In this document: in pieces, positions 53,501 through 55,303 of the stretch
How positions within the stretch are numbered: position 1 is the first letter of the stretch
How the letters are laid out: every line of letters begins with the position of its first letter
Origin: Aspidapion aeneum
Lineage: Eukaryota; Arthropoda; Insecta; Coleoptera; Brentidae
Assembly: GCA_963576565.1 (NCBI GenBank)
Contig: OY755047.1
Location: forward strand, 9,580,931-9,644,930
Length of the DNA: 64,000 bases
Direction: 5' to 3'
Notes under the pieces: model-generated
The model's input: the letters and a program-made list of their open reading frames with translations, nothing else
Database searches by the model: none
Told to the model about the DNA's origin: nothing
Translations under genes and position numbers: made by a program

Positions 53501-55303
53501 GTCTCATTTAAAATTTCTCATTAAAATTTTTTAAATGTAATTTTTTAAAAATTGCATTTTTAAAAATTTTTAATTTATAAAAGTTGTCAATTCTAAAATT
53601 TTTCATTTTTAAATATTTTAATTTTTAAAATTTGTCTTTTTCAAATTTTGTCATTTTTTAAATTTGTAACTTTTAAAATGTCATTTTTAAAATTTTTAAT
53701 TTTTGTAATGTAAAATTTTATTTTAAATTTATCATTTTTAAAATTTGTAATTTTCAACATTTAAAATTTATAAATTATAAAATTTTCATTTTTCAAAATT
53801 ATAATATAAAACTATTAATAATAAAGCTAAAATGATAAAACTGTGTAAAAGTAATAATAATAAAAAATAAGTGAATCCATGATGGAGTTCCAGTTTTTTG
53901 TAAATATCTCGGATACTAAAGCTTCTAGGAAGTTTTTTGTTATAACACAAATTATTGAGCAAAATTTGGTCTATTTTATTCCGAAAACCGCATGTTGATG
54001 AATAAAAAGTTAGCATTATTAAAAAAAATTAATTGTGAAAAAACTGTCATTAGGATGGATTGTGACCAAAATCTAATCAGCTCGTTAGAGTGTCAAACAC
54101 TATTTTACGTCAAAATTTTATGAAAATCGGTTCAGCGGTTTAGGAGCTATCGTGTTACAGACATAAAGACTCTGCCAATATATGGGCCCCTAAGCTCACA
54201 CTAGGTACTATAGTTATTGTGTACGTGTGAGCTAATATAACTAAAAACTGAAATATATTTTATTCAACTCCACATTAAATTACCTTTTGTTTGATACCAC
54301 ACAAGCCATGTTTTGACTTAAACTCAAATTTTTGAAATCCACCCCCACCTTTGAAAAAAATAAAAACTAAAATGTATTTTTTTAAACTCCGGACTCAATT
54401 ACCTTTCGTTTGATATCACACACGTCATATTTTCACTTAAACTCTAATTTTTGAAATATACCCCCACCCTTTTTTTTAAATAAATTAAAATGTATTTTGT
54501 TTAACTCCAGACTCAATTACCTTTCGTTTGATATCACACAAGCCATATTTTCACATAAACTCTAATTTTTTAAATCTATCCCCACCCTTTTATTTGGTTT
54601 GTGTTCGGTGGATTTTGTTCATTTTTAAATGGGACCATCTCGACCCAAGACCCAGCCCAGGTACCAAATTTTATTGAAATCGGCCAAGCGGTTTTTGAGT
54701 TATGCGTGTTGGTCGTTACAGACAGACATACAGACAGACAGACGGCGCAACAAAAAAGTTTCAAAACCATCTGAAACGCAAAGATATATAAAATTTTTTG
54801 AAATCGGAGCAACTTTTTTTTTCTCGAAAAAATTAGGATCACCATATCTCACACCACTATAGTATAGTATATGTGTGAGCTAAAAAATACAAACACACAC
54901 ACACACAGACATCATGACGATATTGCTAGGATAGGTCAAATTACACCCAAATAACACATTTTCGGCGTTATTTAAAAAAAAAATTCGTCGAAAACAATAC
55001 TTTCTCTAGCTATTGCTGCGCGCTCTAGGAAGGAACAATAAAGAAAATTTGTCATTTTCATATAAAATAATAATAATAATAATACACGCCCCAAAAATAC
55101 ATTTGGATCACTCTCTCTCAAAAAAAAAAGCACACAAGCAGCTTTATTTCAATTTGTTTTTCTTTCCTTTTTAGAATCTTACAAAGGAAATGGCGGACTA
55201 TTGCGTAGCCCGAATGAAGCCCTTCGTGGAGCCTAAGACCGAGCGCCCCATTGCAGGAGCTCTAGATTATATAGATTTCACTCGTACCCTTTTCCAAAAT
55301 TAA
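619..55303 (+). CDS. alpha-Spec: alpha-spectrin, 3' three quarters of the gene (37 exons)
   Basis: Alpha-spectrin pairs antiparallel with beta-spectrin to build the actin-linked lattice under the plasma membrane. Thirty-seven exons, all with GT-AG borders, join in one frame to give 1,884 residues and a stop; the usual insect protein is about 2,400 residues, so roughly the first 530 lie upstream. In order the product holds the end of spectrin repeat 5, repeats 6-20 (each with the typical helix-A tryptophan, for example [35 protein letters not shown]), an SH3 domain inside repeat 9 ([20 protein letters not shown]), and a C-terminal EF-hand domain that helps bind the beta chain. Sequence is close to the fly protein throughout with no missing block. 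Intron phases vary (0, 1 and 2), so most exons cannot be skipped singly without a frameshift. Promoter and start codon are outside the window. Confidence 0.97.
1095..1254 (+). CDS. alpha-Spec: alpha-spectrin exon 2 (repeat 6)
   Basis: Acceptor TTTCAG, donor GTTAGA (unusual T at +3). Codes [20 protein letters not shown] and on to FGQELIE; ends in phase 0. The invariant repeat tryptophan is the first whole codon. Confidence 0.95.
1428..2345 (-). mobile_element. Non-autonomous TIR element, copy 1
   Basis: A 0.92-kb element ending in ATATGGATGATTCTAC and its inverse GTAGAATCATCC. It carries a distinctive internal motif, CCAGAGGAATGA, several times. The same element in the other orientation is at 21879-22806 and 37987-38910. 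The right terminus is missing its last few bases here. No transposase is visible. Confidence 0.8.
2347..4365. mobile_element. Outer fold-back arms enclosing a second fold-back
   Basis: The left arm (about 2347-2470, with ACTGGTGGTCCAGCTG) is inverted at about 4240-4365 (CAGCTGGACCACCAGTGACG). Similarity continues inward through ATATGAACAAC and AAAACTAAG to TTTCCTACTATTTT. A different fold-back (2765-4236) sits between the arms. Confidence 0.7.
2765..4236. mobile_element. Palindromic element with CAGCGTGTCCC ends and TA target
   Basis: Ends CAGCGTGTCCCATTTTCG and its exact inverse, each flanked by TA. Long imperfect arms (about 450 bp) run inward through TAATCCCATCG, GGTGCAATCAGA and CGAGATACAAGG-like blocks. 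The centre (3455-3652) is unique and holds a 65-codon reading frame. It resembles the CAGGGTGT palindromes elsewhere in the window. Confidence 0.8.
4463..4570 (+). CDS. alpha-Spec: alpha-spectrin exon 3 (repeat 6 end)
   Basis: Acceptor TTTATAG, donor GTAAGC. Exactly 36 codons, phase 0 at both ends: starts [17 protein letters not shown] and ends [10 protein letters not shown]. Being a 0-0 exon it could be skipped in frame, but it is core helix B/C sequence conserved in flies. Confidence 0.95.
4934..5199 (+). CDS. alpha-Spec: alpha-spectrin exon 4 (repeat 7)
   Basis: Acceptor TTTACAG, donor GGTAATT. Codes [20 protein letters not shown], then [20 protein letters not shown], ending [12 protein letters not shown] in phase 2. 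The last ~50 bases and the donor site are copied several times in the following intron. Confidence 0.95.
5200..6700 (+). repeat. Tandem repeats containing copies of the exon 4 end and its donor
   Basis: Units of about 433 bp (two good copies, then a partial one). Each contains ~50 bp like the end of exon 4 (CAGAAAGTACTCACCGAAAG or the variant ACTCAGCGAAAG) followed by GTAATT or GTAGCC. Exon-like donors lie after 5519, 5633, 5952, 6066 and 6597. Between them are runs of a ~30-bp palindromic repeat based on GGGGTAATTCTTAAGAATGA. The copies lack an acceptor and the frame stops at or just after the donor, so they are not coding exons. Confidence 0.85.
6830..7265 (+). repeat. Diverged ~183-bp tandem duplication
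   Basis: The block with AGGCGGCCATATAGAACC at 7018 recurs as AGGCGGCCATATAAAACC about 183 bp later. Upstream pieces (AAATATAAACTTT, CATTACTTT, TTATAGTTACC) repeat with the same spacing. Intronic, with no coding signal. Confidence 0.6.
7266..8829. other. Intron 4 middle, mostly unassigned
   Basis: Between 7266 and 8829 no gene is recognised. A short hairpin (CTGGGTAGGACACCCAG) is at about 7386-7404, and a few decayed units of the AATTCTTAAGAAT-type repeat lie at 8456-8580. A CAGGGTGTTT motif at about 8830 marks another possible repeat end. Confidence 0.4.
9180..9850. mobile_element. Palindromic element, CAGGGTGTTT ends, TA target
   Basis: Left arm CAGGGTGTTTCAACTAAAAG is inverted as CTTTTAGTTGAAACATCCTG, each end next to TA. 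Arms (about 300 bp) include ACGTCGATTTTGTTTGCAAG and GGGTCTAGTGATACCTTG; the centre is AT-rich. A second member of this family is at about 61741-62360. Lies just upstream of exon 5. Confidence 0.85.
9903..10045 (+). CDS. alpha-Spec: alpha-spectrin exon 5 (repeat 7 end, repeat 8 start)
   Basis: Acceptor TTTTCCTTAG, donor GGTAGGT. Codes [19 protein letters not shown] and [20 protein letters not shown]; enters in phase 2, leaves in phase 1. Confidence 0.95.
10121..10211 (+). repeat. Left copy of a ~90-bp direct repeat flanking mariner
   Basis: The stretch with GGCTTGAAAGAGTTGTTTTA and TATTTTTTGGTGAT recurs at 11505-11598 on the far side of the mariner element, with about ten changes. Confidence 0.8.
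10212..11503 (-). mobile_element. mariner-type element with TIRs and TA target site
   Basis: A 1,292-bp element flanked by TA. Terminal inverted repeats of about 31 bp: CGAGGATCGGATGAAAAGTT on the left and, inverted on the right, CGAGGATGGGATAAAAAGTT, both continuing TTCCGGCCTA. Length, TIRs and the transposase fit a full-length mariner. Target is intron 5 of alpha-spectrin. Confidence 0.92.
10289..11330 (-). pseudogene. mariner transposase, inactivated
   Basis: Read on the minus strand the frame gives a helix-turn-helix region ([18 protein letters not shown]) and a D,D34D catalytic domain: first Asp in [11 protein letters not shown], third in [13 protein letters not shown]. The second catalytic position reads [10 protein letters not shown], where the family has Asp, so Asp is replaced by Asn; the spacing to the third Asp is still 34. 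A stop (about 10916-10918) separates the N-terminal and catalytic parts, and further stops lie near the N terminus (for example 11273-11275). It cannot encode an active transposase. Confidence 0.9.
11505..11598 (+). repeat. Right copy of the ~90-bp direct repeat flanking mariner
   Basis: Partner of 10121-10211: GGCTTGAAAGAGTTGTTTTA, GTCAGGCGCATTGTTTTATA, ending TTTAATAGTTA. Far longer than the 2-bp duplication mariner makes, so it must come from a separate duplication. Confidence 0.8.
11697..11825. repeat. Inverted repeat with ~60-bp arms
   Basis: TTTTGGACTTCCATTGTCTT...CGACGTTTCGGTTAG is followed after a few bases by CTAACCGAAACGTCG...AAGACAATGGAAGTCCAAAA. Arms are near perfect, the loop is very short, and the RNA would form a strong hairpin in intron 5. 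Confidence 0.85.
11920..13895. repeat. 550-bp repeat: three direct copies then one inverted copy
   Basis: Direct copies begin near 11920, 12469 and 13022, marked by CTGAATGTCTTCTCCACTAA and GTAGTGTACCCTGAAAGTGA. The third stops at about 13461, where the sequence turns back (GTGGAGAATTCTGTCCAC) into an inverted copy to about 13895. Copies are nearly identical, so the array is recent. No protein is encoded. Confidence 0.88.
13955..14191 (+). CDS. alpha-Spec: alpha-spectrin exon 6 (repeat 8)
   Basis: Acceptor TGTTTAG, donor GGTATGT. Codes [19 protein letters not shown] through [16 protein letters not shown]; phase 1 in and out. The start lies only ~60 bp after the inverted repeat cluster. Confidence 0.96.
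14310..15630. repeat. Four units of the intronic TATCTATGG/TTTGCCT hairpin family
   Basis: Units near 14325, 14540, 14808 and 15548 share TTAGTTATCTATGGTATTTG, then ACTTTGCC, a GGTA spacer and an inverted ...ATAGATAAA. They are tandem with 220-270 bp spacing, except that the non-LTR fragment at 15033-15540 has been inserted before the last. Confidence 0.7.
15033..15540 (-). mobile_element. 3' fragment of a non-LTR retrotransposon
   Basis: On the minus strand the sequence reads [15 protein letters not shown], then MEDDETVRH and ECPATF, with stops. This is the Cys/His-rich region after the RNase H domain in I/R1-type LINEs. Its 3' side ends in a GATGATGATGATGATT simple repeat, like a LINE tail. 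Heavily decayed; clade not certain. Confidence 0.65.
15742..15938 (+). CDS. alpha-Spec: alpha-spectrin exon 7 (repeat 9, before SH3)
   Basis: Acceptor AAATCTAG, donor GTAAGT. Codes [20 protein letters not shown] and [20 protein letters not shown], ending KEQARNCR in phase 0. This is repeat 9 up to the point where the SH3 domain is inserted. Confidence 0.96.
16129..16263 (+). CDS. alpha-Spec: alpha-spectrin exon 8 (SH3 domain, first part)
   Basis: Acceptor TTCTTTAG, donor GTAAAG. Forty-five codons, phase 0-0: [20 protein letters not shown], then [20 protein letters not shown] and NSNNK. ALYDY is the SH3 signature that lines the proline-peptide groove. Confidence 0.96.
16264..17112. other. Intron 8, first part; no gene
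   Basis: AT-rich sequence with C-runs (about 16750). Short frames here are not protein-like. It resembles decayed repeat sequence but matches no other copy in the window. Confidence 0.4.
17113..18395. mobile_element. 1.28-kb fold-back element, CAGGGTGTCCCAAATTGGGC ends (copy 1)
   Basis: TACAGGGTGTCCCAAATTGG at the left is exactly inverted at the right (CCAATTTGGGACACCCTGTA). Arms are about 465 bp; the central ~350 bp is not repeated. If the element begins at CAGGG, both flanks are TA. A nearly identical copy is at 55543-56827 and diverged arms are at 51187 and 62528. No transposase. Confidence 0.9.
18798..18952 (+). CDS. alpha-Spec: alpha-spectrin exon 9 (SH3 second part, return to repeat 9)
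   Basis: Acceptor TTTTTTAG, donor GGTGAGA. Codes [20 protein letters not shown], completing the SH3 fold (WW and PAAYV positions), then [19 protein letters not shown]; leaves in phase 2. Confidence 0.96.
19075..20500. repeat. 128-bp satellite with 257-bp higher-order units
   Basis: About eleven copies of a unit with TTTTTGACACACTTCCCGTT, ATCCGATTTGGATGAAATTT and a C-rich tract (CCCACCCCTACCCCCACCCC). Two alternating monomer types (GTATACACATAGTGG and GTATACATATAGTGAT) repeat as a 257-bp dimer between about 19215 and 19970. The last copies are diverged. Glycine-rich minus-strand frames here are by-products of the repeat. Confidence 0.9.
20557..21172. mobile_element. Fold-back/MITE with ~175-bp arms
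   Basis: CTGTTCTGTTATTGAACAAA at the left is inverted as TTTGTTCAATAACAGAACAG at the right. Arms run inward to AATAATAAAAGCGATGG and CCATCGCTTTTATTATT around a ~270-bp core. Arms are almost perfect. No obvious target duplication. Confidence 0.85.
21477..21627 (+). CDS. alpha-Spec: alpha-spectrin exon 10 (repeat 9 end, repeat 10 start)
   Basis: Acceptor TTTTTGACAG, donor GTTAGC (T at +3). Codes [20 protein letters not shown] and [20 protein letters not shown], ending EQ in phase 0. Confidence 0.95.
21690..24005 (-). mobile_element. RTE-type LINE, reiterated fragments of the reverse transcriptase start
   Basis: Minus-strand frames give [16 protein letters not shown] and [11 protein letters not shown], the region at the start of the reverse transcriptase in RTE-clade LINEs. 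The same piece occurs about three times in a row (21700-21880 continuing at 22807; 23100-23560; 23570-24005), all on the minus strand with frame damage. A TIR element interrupts the first copy. Confidence 0.75.
21879..22806 (+). mobile_element. Non-autonomous TIR element, copy 2
   Basis: ATATGGATGATTCTACAAAA at the left, inverted at the right as GATAGAATCATCCATAT; 928 bp. Inserted into the RTE fragment, whose uninterrupted form is visible near 23275-23300. Flanks fit a TA target if the ends are TGGATGATTC. Confidence 0.85.
24033..24138 (+). CDS. alpha-Spec: alpha-spectrin exon 11 (repeat 10)
   Basis: Acceptor TTTTTGTTAG, donor GGTAAGA. Codes [20 protein letters not shown] and [12 protein letters not shown]; phase 0 in, phase 1 out. 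Confidence 0.95.
24360..24461 (+). CDS. alpha-Spec: alpha-spectrin exon 12 (repeat 10 end)
   Basis: Acceptor ATTTTTCAG, donor GGTGAGT. A 102-base, phase 1-1 exon coding [20 protein letters not shown] then [13 protein letters not shown]. Confidence 0.95.
24595..24770 (+). CDS. alpha-Spec: alpha-spectrin exon 13 (repeat 11 start)
   Basis: Acceptor TATCTAG, donor GTAACG. Codes [20 protein letters not shown] and [19 protein letters not shown], ending LAALGDK in phase 0. Followed by the expanded 6.4-kb intron. Confidence 0.96.
24771..31147 (+). repeat. Intron 13: ~30 tandem copies of a short intron plus the exon 14 edge
   Basis: The whole intron is an array with units averaging about 190 bp. A typical unit has TTCATATCTATTTTATTTAT, a hairpin arm (TATCTATGATTTTT), TACTTTGCCTGGGAAAATGT, the other arm (CACAGACAATTACAAATAAA), then TTATTATTCTTTGACAG and ~50 bp like the start of exon 14 (CAAGCAGTTAGATGAGAT). 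Two main variants of the exon-like part exist: one near the true exon (GTCATCCAGAATC) and one reading TTGCAGCAGCTAGTCCAG. Larger blocks of 0.7-0.95 kb are themselves repeated. Confidence 0.92.
28538..28590 (+). repeat. Exact 53-bp copy of the exon 14 start, with acceptor
   Basis: Bases 28501-28590 match 31111-31200 base for base: the polypyrimidine/acceptor TTATTATTCTTTGACAG and the first 53 bases of exon 14. It then diverges, and the exon frame reaches a stop (TAG) about 20 bases further on. It is a decoy acceptor, not a usable coding exon. Confidence 0.9.
31148..31275 (+). CDS. alpha-Spec: alpha-spectrin exon 14 (repeat 11 end)
   Basis: Acceptor CTTTGACAG, donor GGTAAAT. Codes [20 protein letters not shown] then [19 protein letters not shown]; phase 0 in, 2 out. 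This copy, unlike the array copies, stays open into the next exon and matches the fly protein to its end. Confidence 0.96.
31379..31532 (+). CDS. alpha-Spec: alpha-spectrin exon 15 (repeat 12 start)
   Basis: Acceptor TTTTTTTAG, donor GTTTGT (T at +3). Codes [20 protein letters not shown] and [19 protein letters not shown], ending ALIERHQ in phase 0. The 103-bp intron before it carries a CAGGGTGTTATCC repeat end. Confidence 0.96.
31660..32038. mobile_element. Small fold-back with CAGGGT ends
   Basis: TACAGGGTAGCATTGAATAA at the left pairs loosely with the inverse of TTTAATATCACCCTGTATAA at the right. Inside, GGGACTTATTGCAATAAAG is inverted as TTTTTTGCAATAAGTCCC (31768-31997). Confidence 0.7.
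32204..32245 (+). CDS. alpha-Spec: Candidate 42-nt cassette exon of alpha-spectrin (15a)
   Basis: A segment of about 48% GC in AT-rich intron 15, preceded by a pyrimidine-rich stretch and ACCGTAG, followed by a donor CAG|GTAGTT. It is 14 open codons in phase 0-0, matching the phase-0 junction between exons 15 and 16, and codes [14 protein letters not shown]. Its first nine residues resemble the start of exon 16 (EHRTEIDAR: shared E, D, A and conservative K/R, F/I). Inclusion would lengthen repeat 12 without a frameshift. No transcript evidence is available here. Confidence 0.5.
32246..33164. other. Intron 15, second part
   Basis: AT-rich, no gene. A unit of the short hairpin family lies at about 32438-32500 (TTATCTATGAATTTTTAG, TCGCCTAGAAAAACGTCATA, ATCATAGACAATTACC). 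Confidence 0.5.
33165..33279 (+). CDS. alpha-Spec: alpha-spectrin exon 16 (repeat 12)
   Basis: Acceptor AAATTTAG, donor GGTAAAT. Codes [20 protein letters not shown] and [14 protein letters not shown]; phase 0 in, 1 out. Confidence 0.95.
33364..33440. repeat. Short intronic hairpin, TATCTATGATTTTT...ATCATAGACAATTA
   Basis: The clearest single unit of the family: left arm TTATCTATGATTTTTA, loop with GTACTTTGCCTAAAAATACG, right arm TAAATATCATAGACAATTA. Similar units are at 34055-34113 and 34243-34313 in the next intron. Confidence 0.75.
33843..34010 (+). CDS. alpha-Spec: alpha-spectrin exon 17 (repeat 12 end, repeat 13 start)
   Basis: Acceptor TTATCTTAG, donor GGTAAGG. Codes [20 protein letters not shown] and [19 protein letters not shown]; phase 1-1. 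Confidence 0.95.
34055..34313. repeat. Two units of the short intronic hairpin family
   Basis: Units at 34055-34113 (TGTCTATGGTTTTTTTGTCT, then AAATACGTCATAAAACCATA) and 34243-34313 (TTCTCTATGGTTTCTGTC, TACTTTGCTTACAAATACG, AAAACCTTAGACAAC). Confidence 0.7.
34410..34564 (+). CDS. alpha-Spec: alpha-spectrin exon 18 (repeat 13)
   Basis: Acceptor TTTTCACAG, donor GTTCGT (T at +3). Codes [20 protein letters not shown] and [19 protein letters not shown], ending RNQ in phase 0. Confidence 0.95.
34739..34880 (+). CDS. alpha-Spec: alpha-spectrin exon 19 (repeat 13 end, repeat 14 start)
   Basis: Acceptor TTTCCATAG, donor GGTAAAA. Codes [20 protein letters not shown] and [18 protein letters not shown]; phase 0 in, 1 out. 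Confidence 0.95.
35156..35225. mobile_element. 70-bp perfect palindrome flanked by an 11-bp direct repeat
   Basis: TAGAGTCCCTGTATGTTGAC ... GTCAACATACAGGGACTCTA is a perfect palindrome with no loop, centred on TATATTAATATA. CTACCTTAGAC occurs just before it (35145-35155) and again at 35223-35233, like a target-site duplication. Looks like a minimal MITE. Confidence 0.8.
35324..35434 (+). CDS. alpha-Spec: alpha-spectrin exon 20 (repeat 14)
   Basis: Acceptor TTTTTTGTAG, donor GGTATGT. Codes [20 protein letters not shown] and [11 protein letters not shown]; phase 1-1, 111 bases. Confidence 0.95.
35500..36625. mobile_element. Fold-back element plus an extra copy of one arm
   Basis: Left arm (about 35505-35790) is inverted at about 35800-36080, meeting around CGTATCTCGGTAGATGGCGC. 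After ~220 bp with GCATTCGATCTTTTCATTG, the right arm repeats in direct orientation at 36300-36595, again followed by TTCACGGGTACGAAATTTCA. The order is arm, inverted arm, spacer, inverted arm. Arms are over 95% alike by eye. Confidence 0.85.
36678..36838 (+). CDS. alpha-Spec: alpha-spectrin exon 21 (repeat 14 end)
   Basis: Acceptor ATAACTTAG, donor GTAAGT. Codes [20 protein letters not shown] and [18 protein letters not shown], ending RTYIAA; phase 1 in, 0 out. Confidence 0.96.
37084..37231 (+). CDS. alpha-Spec: alpha-spectrin exon 22 (repeat 15)
   Basis: Acceptor AATTCTAG, donor GGTGAGT. Codes [20 protein letters not shown] and [19 protein letters not shown]; phase 0 in, 1 out. Confidence 0.96.
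37300..37700 (-). mobile_element. Decayed LTR-retrotransposon reverse transcriptase fragment, duplicated
   Basis: On the minus strand 37540-37672 reads [16 protein letters not shown] and [11 protein letters not shown], the reverse transcriptase block of Ty3/gypsy-like Pol. A more decayed parallel copy, recognisable by AAACATATTC and TTTATCA blocks, lies at about 37310-37460. Both are short and non-functional. Confidence 0.55.
37745..37848 (+). CDS. alpha-Spec: alpha-spectrin exon 23 (repeat 15 end)
   Basis: Acceptor ATTTTGACAG, donor GTGAGT. Codes [20 protein letters not shown] and [14 protein letters not shown]; phase 1 in, 0 out. Confidence 0.96.
37987..38910 (+). mobile_element. Non-autonomous TIR element, copy 3
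   Basis: ATATGGATGATTCTACAAAA at the left, inverted as GGTAGAATCATCCATAT at the right; 924 bp, same orientation as 21879 and intact at both ends. Partial CAGGGTGTT repeat ends lie on either side (about 37914 and 38944). Confidence 0.88.
39191..39527 (+). CDS. alpha-Spec: alpha-spectrin exon 24 (repeat 16, longest exon)
   Basis: Acceptor TCTTCTAG, donor GGTCAGT. Codes [20 protein letters not shown] and [19 protein letters not shown], through [18 protein letters not shown] to LKQFAATR. At 337 bases it holds nearly all of repeat 16; phase 0 in, 1 out. Confidence 0.97.
39528..41241. other. Intron 24, first part; no gene recognised
   Basis: Contains a GC-richer patch (about 40240-40400, with CGCCGCCGCGCGAGTACAGC) unlike its surroundings, but no splice-flanked open exon or conserved protein was found. 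GTGACGTCACCACTTGTGCT at about 40588 has an inverted partner at 42168. Confidence 0.4.
41242..41944. mobile_element. Palindromic element, CAGGGTGTCATATAACTTGG ends, TA target
   Basis: The left end CAGGGTGTCATATAACTTGG GGCCATAG pairs with the right end CTATGGCCCC TAAGTTATGGGACACCCTG; both flanks are TA. Arms are shorter and less perfect inside than at the ends. Confidence 0.85.
42350..42530 (+). CDS. alpha-Spec: alpha-spectrin exon 25 (repeat 17 start)
   Basis: Acceptor TCCTCTTAG, donor GGTATGT. Codes [20 protein letters not shown] and [18 protein letters not shown], ending TDFQAH; phase 1 in, 2 out. Confidence 0.96.
42570..42640 (-). mobile_element. Tiny RTE LINE remnant with simple-repeat tail
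   Basis: A TCTATCTATCTA run followed by TTTAGCCTTCTTC matches the RTE 3' end at 52365-52390. It then jumps to GCGGATTGGCTTGGTTCCTT, an internal RTE sequence seen at 59558. An internally deleted insertion of only ~60 bp. Confidence 0.6.
42641..42706. repeat. Short intronic hairpin unit in intron 25
   Basis: TTATCTATGATCGTTTTATT, TTTGCCTATGTTTACGTCAC, then GAAAACCATAGATAATC. It lies 50 bp upstream of exon 26. Confidence 0.7.
42757..42941 (+). CDS. alpha-Spec: alpha-spectrin exon 26 (repeat 17 end, repeat 18 start)
   Basis: Acceptor TTTTTTGACAG, donor GGTGAGT. Codes [20 protein letters not shown] and [20 protein letters not shown], ending FMWK; phase 2 in, 1 out. Confidence 0.95.
43033..43149 (+). 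CDS. alpha-Spec: alpha-spectrin exon 27 (repeat 18)
   Basis: Acceptor TTTTTACAG, donor GGTAAGA. Codes [20 protein letters not shown] and [16 protein letters not shown]; phase 1-1, 117 bases. Confidence 0.96.
43292..43412 (+). CDS. alpha-Spec: alpha-spectrin exon 28 (repeat 18)
   Basis: Acceptor TTTTTGACAG, donor GGTAAGG. Codes [20 protein letters not shown] and [11 protein letters not shown]; phase 1 in, 2 out. Confidence 0.95.
43765..45590 (+). repeat. 364-bp satellite, about five copies
   Basis: Units start near 43765, 44125, 44490, 44853 and 45220. Each has GTGTTACAGAAGGGACATTA, AATGGCAGATTATAAATACA, CTTCTGTAACGAAAAATACC and TTTTCCGGCCAAACAAC. Copies differ at few bases, mainly in T-run length, so they are recent. 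Long frames in the unit shift with the T-runs and are not convincing protein. The motif GTTACAGAAG and its inverse CTTCTGTAAC recur within each unit. Confidence 0.92.
45874..46604 (+). mobile_element. Hairpin-ended interspersed repeat, copy 2
   Basis: Starts TACTCTGCCAATATATGGGC, then a hairpin AGCTCACAC...GTGTGAGCTA. Three ~90-bp subrepeats follow (CTCAATTACCTTTCGTTTGA, ATATCACACACGCCATATTT), then GGTCGTTACAGACATACAGA and a CAGA run, ending in a second hairpin AGCTCACACTACTATAG... TATGTGTGAGCTA. No target duplication; insertion is next to A/T. Confidence 0.85.
46823..46927 (+). CDS. alpha-Spec: alpha-spectrin exon 29 (repeat 18 end, repeat 19 start)
   Basis: Acceptor TTTCGTTTTAG, donor GGTAAGT. 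Codes [20 protein letters not shown] and [13 protein letters not shown]; phase 2-2, 105 bases. Confidence 0.95.
47163..47277 (+). CDS. alpha-Spec: alpha-spectrin exon 30 (repeat 19)
   Basis: Acceptor TTGTTCATAG, donor GTTAAT (T at +3). Codes [20 protein letters not shown] and [15 protein letters not shown]; phase 2 in, 0 out. Confidence 0.96.
47456..47632. repeat. Two units of the short intronic hairpin family
   Basis: Units at 47456-47510 (TTATCTACGGCTTTGTTAAT, AAACGTCACAGTAATCATAG) and 47574-47632 (TTATCTGTGGTTTTGTTAAT, ACGTCATAATAACCACAGAC). The second is 37 bp upstream of exon 31. Confidence 0.7.
47669..47823 (+). CDS. alpha-Spec: alpha-spectrin exon 31 (repeat 19)
   Basis: Acceptor AATATATAG, donor GGTTAAA (T at +3). 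Codes [20 protein letters not shown] and [20 protein letters not shown]; phase 0 in, 2 out. Confidence 0.96.
48001..48108 (+). CDS. alpha-Spec: alpha-spectrin exon 32 (repeat 20 start)
   Basis: Acceptor TCTCCTTTAG, donor CGGTAAGA. Codes [20 protein letters not shown] and FHQWLTETR; phase 2-2, 108 bases. It ends with CG of an Arg codon that either the next constitutive exon or the 24-nt candidate can complete. Confidence 0.96.
48347..48370 (+). CDS. alpha-Spec: Candidate 24-nt microexon of alpha-spectrin (32a)
   Basis: In intron 32, an acceptor with a strong T-tract (ATATTTTTTTTCAG) is followed 24 bases later by a good donor (ATAG|GTAAAT). The phase (2-2) fits exactly between exons 32 and 33, and the spliced frame has no stop: ...TETR-YKILGWDS-TSMMEG. 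Inclusion adds eight residues in repeat 20, next to the EF-hand domain. Without it the junction reads RTSMMEG as in the fly protein. No transcript evidence here. Confidence 0.6.
   Translation, partial: LQNIRLG
48855..49703 (+). mobile_element. Hairpin-ended interspersed repeat, copy 3
   Basis: Same architecture as 45874: start hairpin, four to five subrepeats (one more than the other copies), then a CAGA run and end hairpin. A C-run (CCCCCCCCCC) marks the extra subrepeat. Confidence 0.85.
49944..50728 (+). mobile_element. Hairpin-ended interspersed repeat, copy 4
   Basis: Same family, only ~240 bp after copy 3 and in the same orientation. It has the longest CAGA microsatellite (about 50496-50587, interrupted by CACA and CATA). 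Confidence 0.87.
51022..51171 (+). CDS. alpha-Spec: alpha-spectrin exon 33 (repeat 20)
   Basis: Acceptor TATTTTAATAG, donor GGTAATG. Codes [20 protein letters not shown] and [16 protein letters not shown]; phase 2-2, 150 bases. Confidence 0.96.
51187..51385 (+). repeat. Diverged arm of the CAGGGTGTCCC fold-back family
   Basis: GAGTTTAAGGTACTTGTAGA, GCAATGCTCAAGTTTCAA and TTTTGGGAGG parallel blocks of the fold-back at 17113 (GGTTTAAGGTACTTCTAGGG, GAGGCTCAAATTTCAA). An old single arm. Confidence 0.5.
51415..51527 (+). CDS. alpha-Spec: alpha-spectrin exon 34 (repeat 20 end)
   Basis: Acceptor TTTTTATAG, donor GGTAAAT. Codes [20 protein letters not shown] and [15 protein letters not shown], among the best conserved parts of alpha-spectrin; phase 2 in, 1 out. 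Confidence 0.97.
52171..52341 (+). CDS. alpha-Spec: alpha-spectrin exon 35 (EF-hand 1)
   Basis: Acceptor TTTTTCTAG, donor AGTAAGT. Codes [20 protein letters not shown] then [20 protein letters not shown]. The EF loop is [12 protein letters not shown]: Glu at position 3 where fly and vertebrate proteins, as I recall them, have Asp. Position 12 Glu is kept. Phase 1-1. Confidence 0.97.
52365..53215 (-). mobile_element. RTE-type LINE, 3' end fragment
   Basis: A 211-codon minus-strand frame (52455-53090) matches the C-terminus of RTE-clade endonuclease/reverse transcriptase: [45 protein letters not shown] and [19 protein letters not shown]. Its 3' side ends in a CTATCTATCTG simple repeat, as RTE tails do. 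5'-truncated; intron 35. Confidence 0.88.
53299..53465 (+). CDS. alpha-Spec: alpha-spectrin exon 36 (EF-hand 2 and onward)
   Basis: Acceptor CTCTTTCAG, donor GTATGT. Codes [20 protein letters not shown], a canonical EF loop ([12 protein letters not shown]), then [20 protein letters not shown], the first helix of the degenerate second EF pair; phase 1 in, 0 out. Confidence 0.97.
53466..53815 (+). repeat. AT-rich degenerate tandem repeat
   Basis: Imperfect reiteration of short TCATTTTTAAAATTTGTAAT-like motifs directly after exon 36. No gene. Confidence 0.6.
54169..54884 (+). mobile_element. Hairpin-ended interspersed repeat, copy 5
   Basis: Same family as 45874, with a short CAGA run. It directly follows about 140 bp (54026-54168) ending AGCGGTTTAGGAGCTATCGT GTTACAGACATAAAG, itself like the tail of a related repeat. 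Intron 36. Confidence 0.85.
55175..55303 (+). CDS. alpha-Spec: alpha-spectrin exon 37, last coding exon with stop
   Basis: Acceptor CTTTTTAG; codes [20 protein letters not shown] and [14 protein letters not shown], then TAA at 55301-55303. The C-terminus matches the fly protein to its last residue, so the reading frame is complete at this end. Confidence 0.97.
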   Translation, partial: NLTKEMADYCVARMKPFVEPKTERPIAGALDYIDFTRTLFQN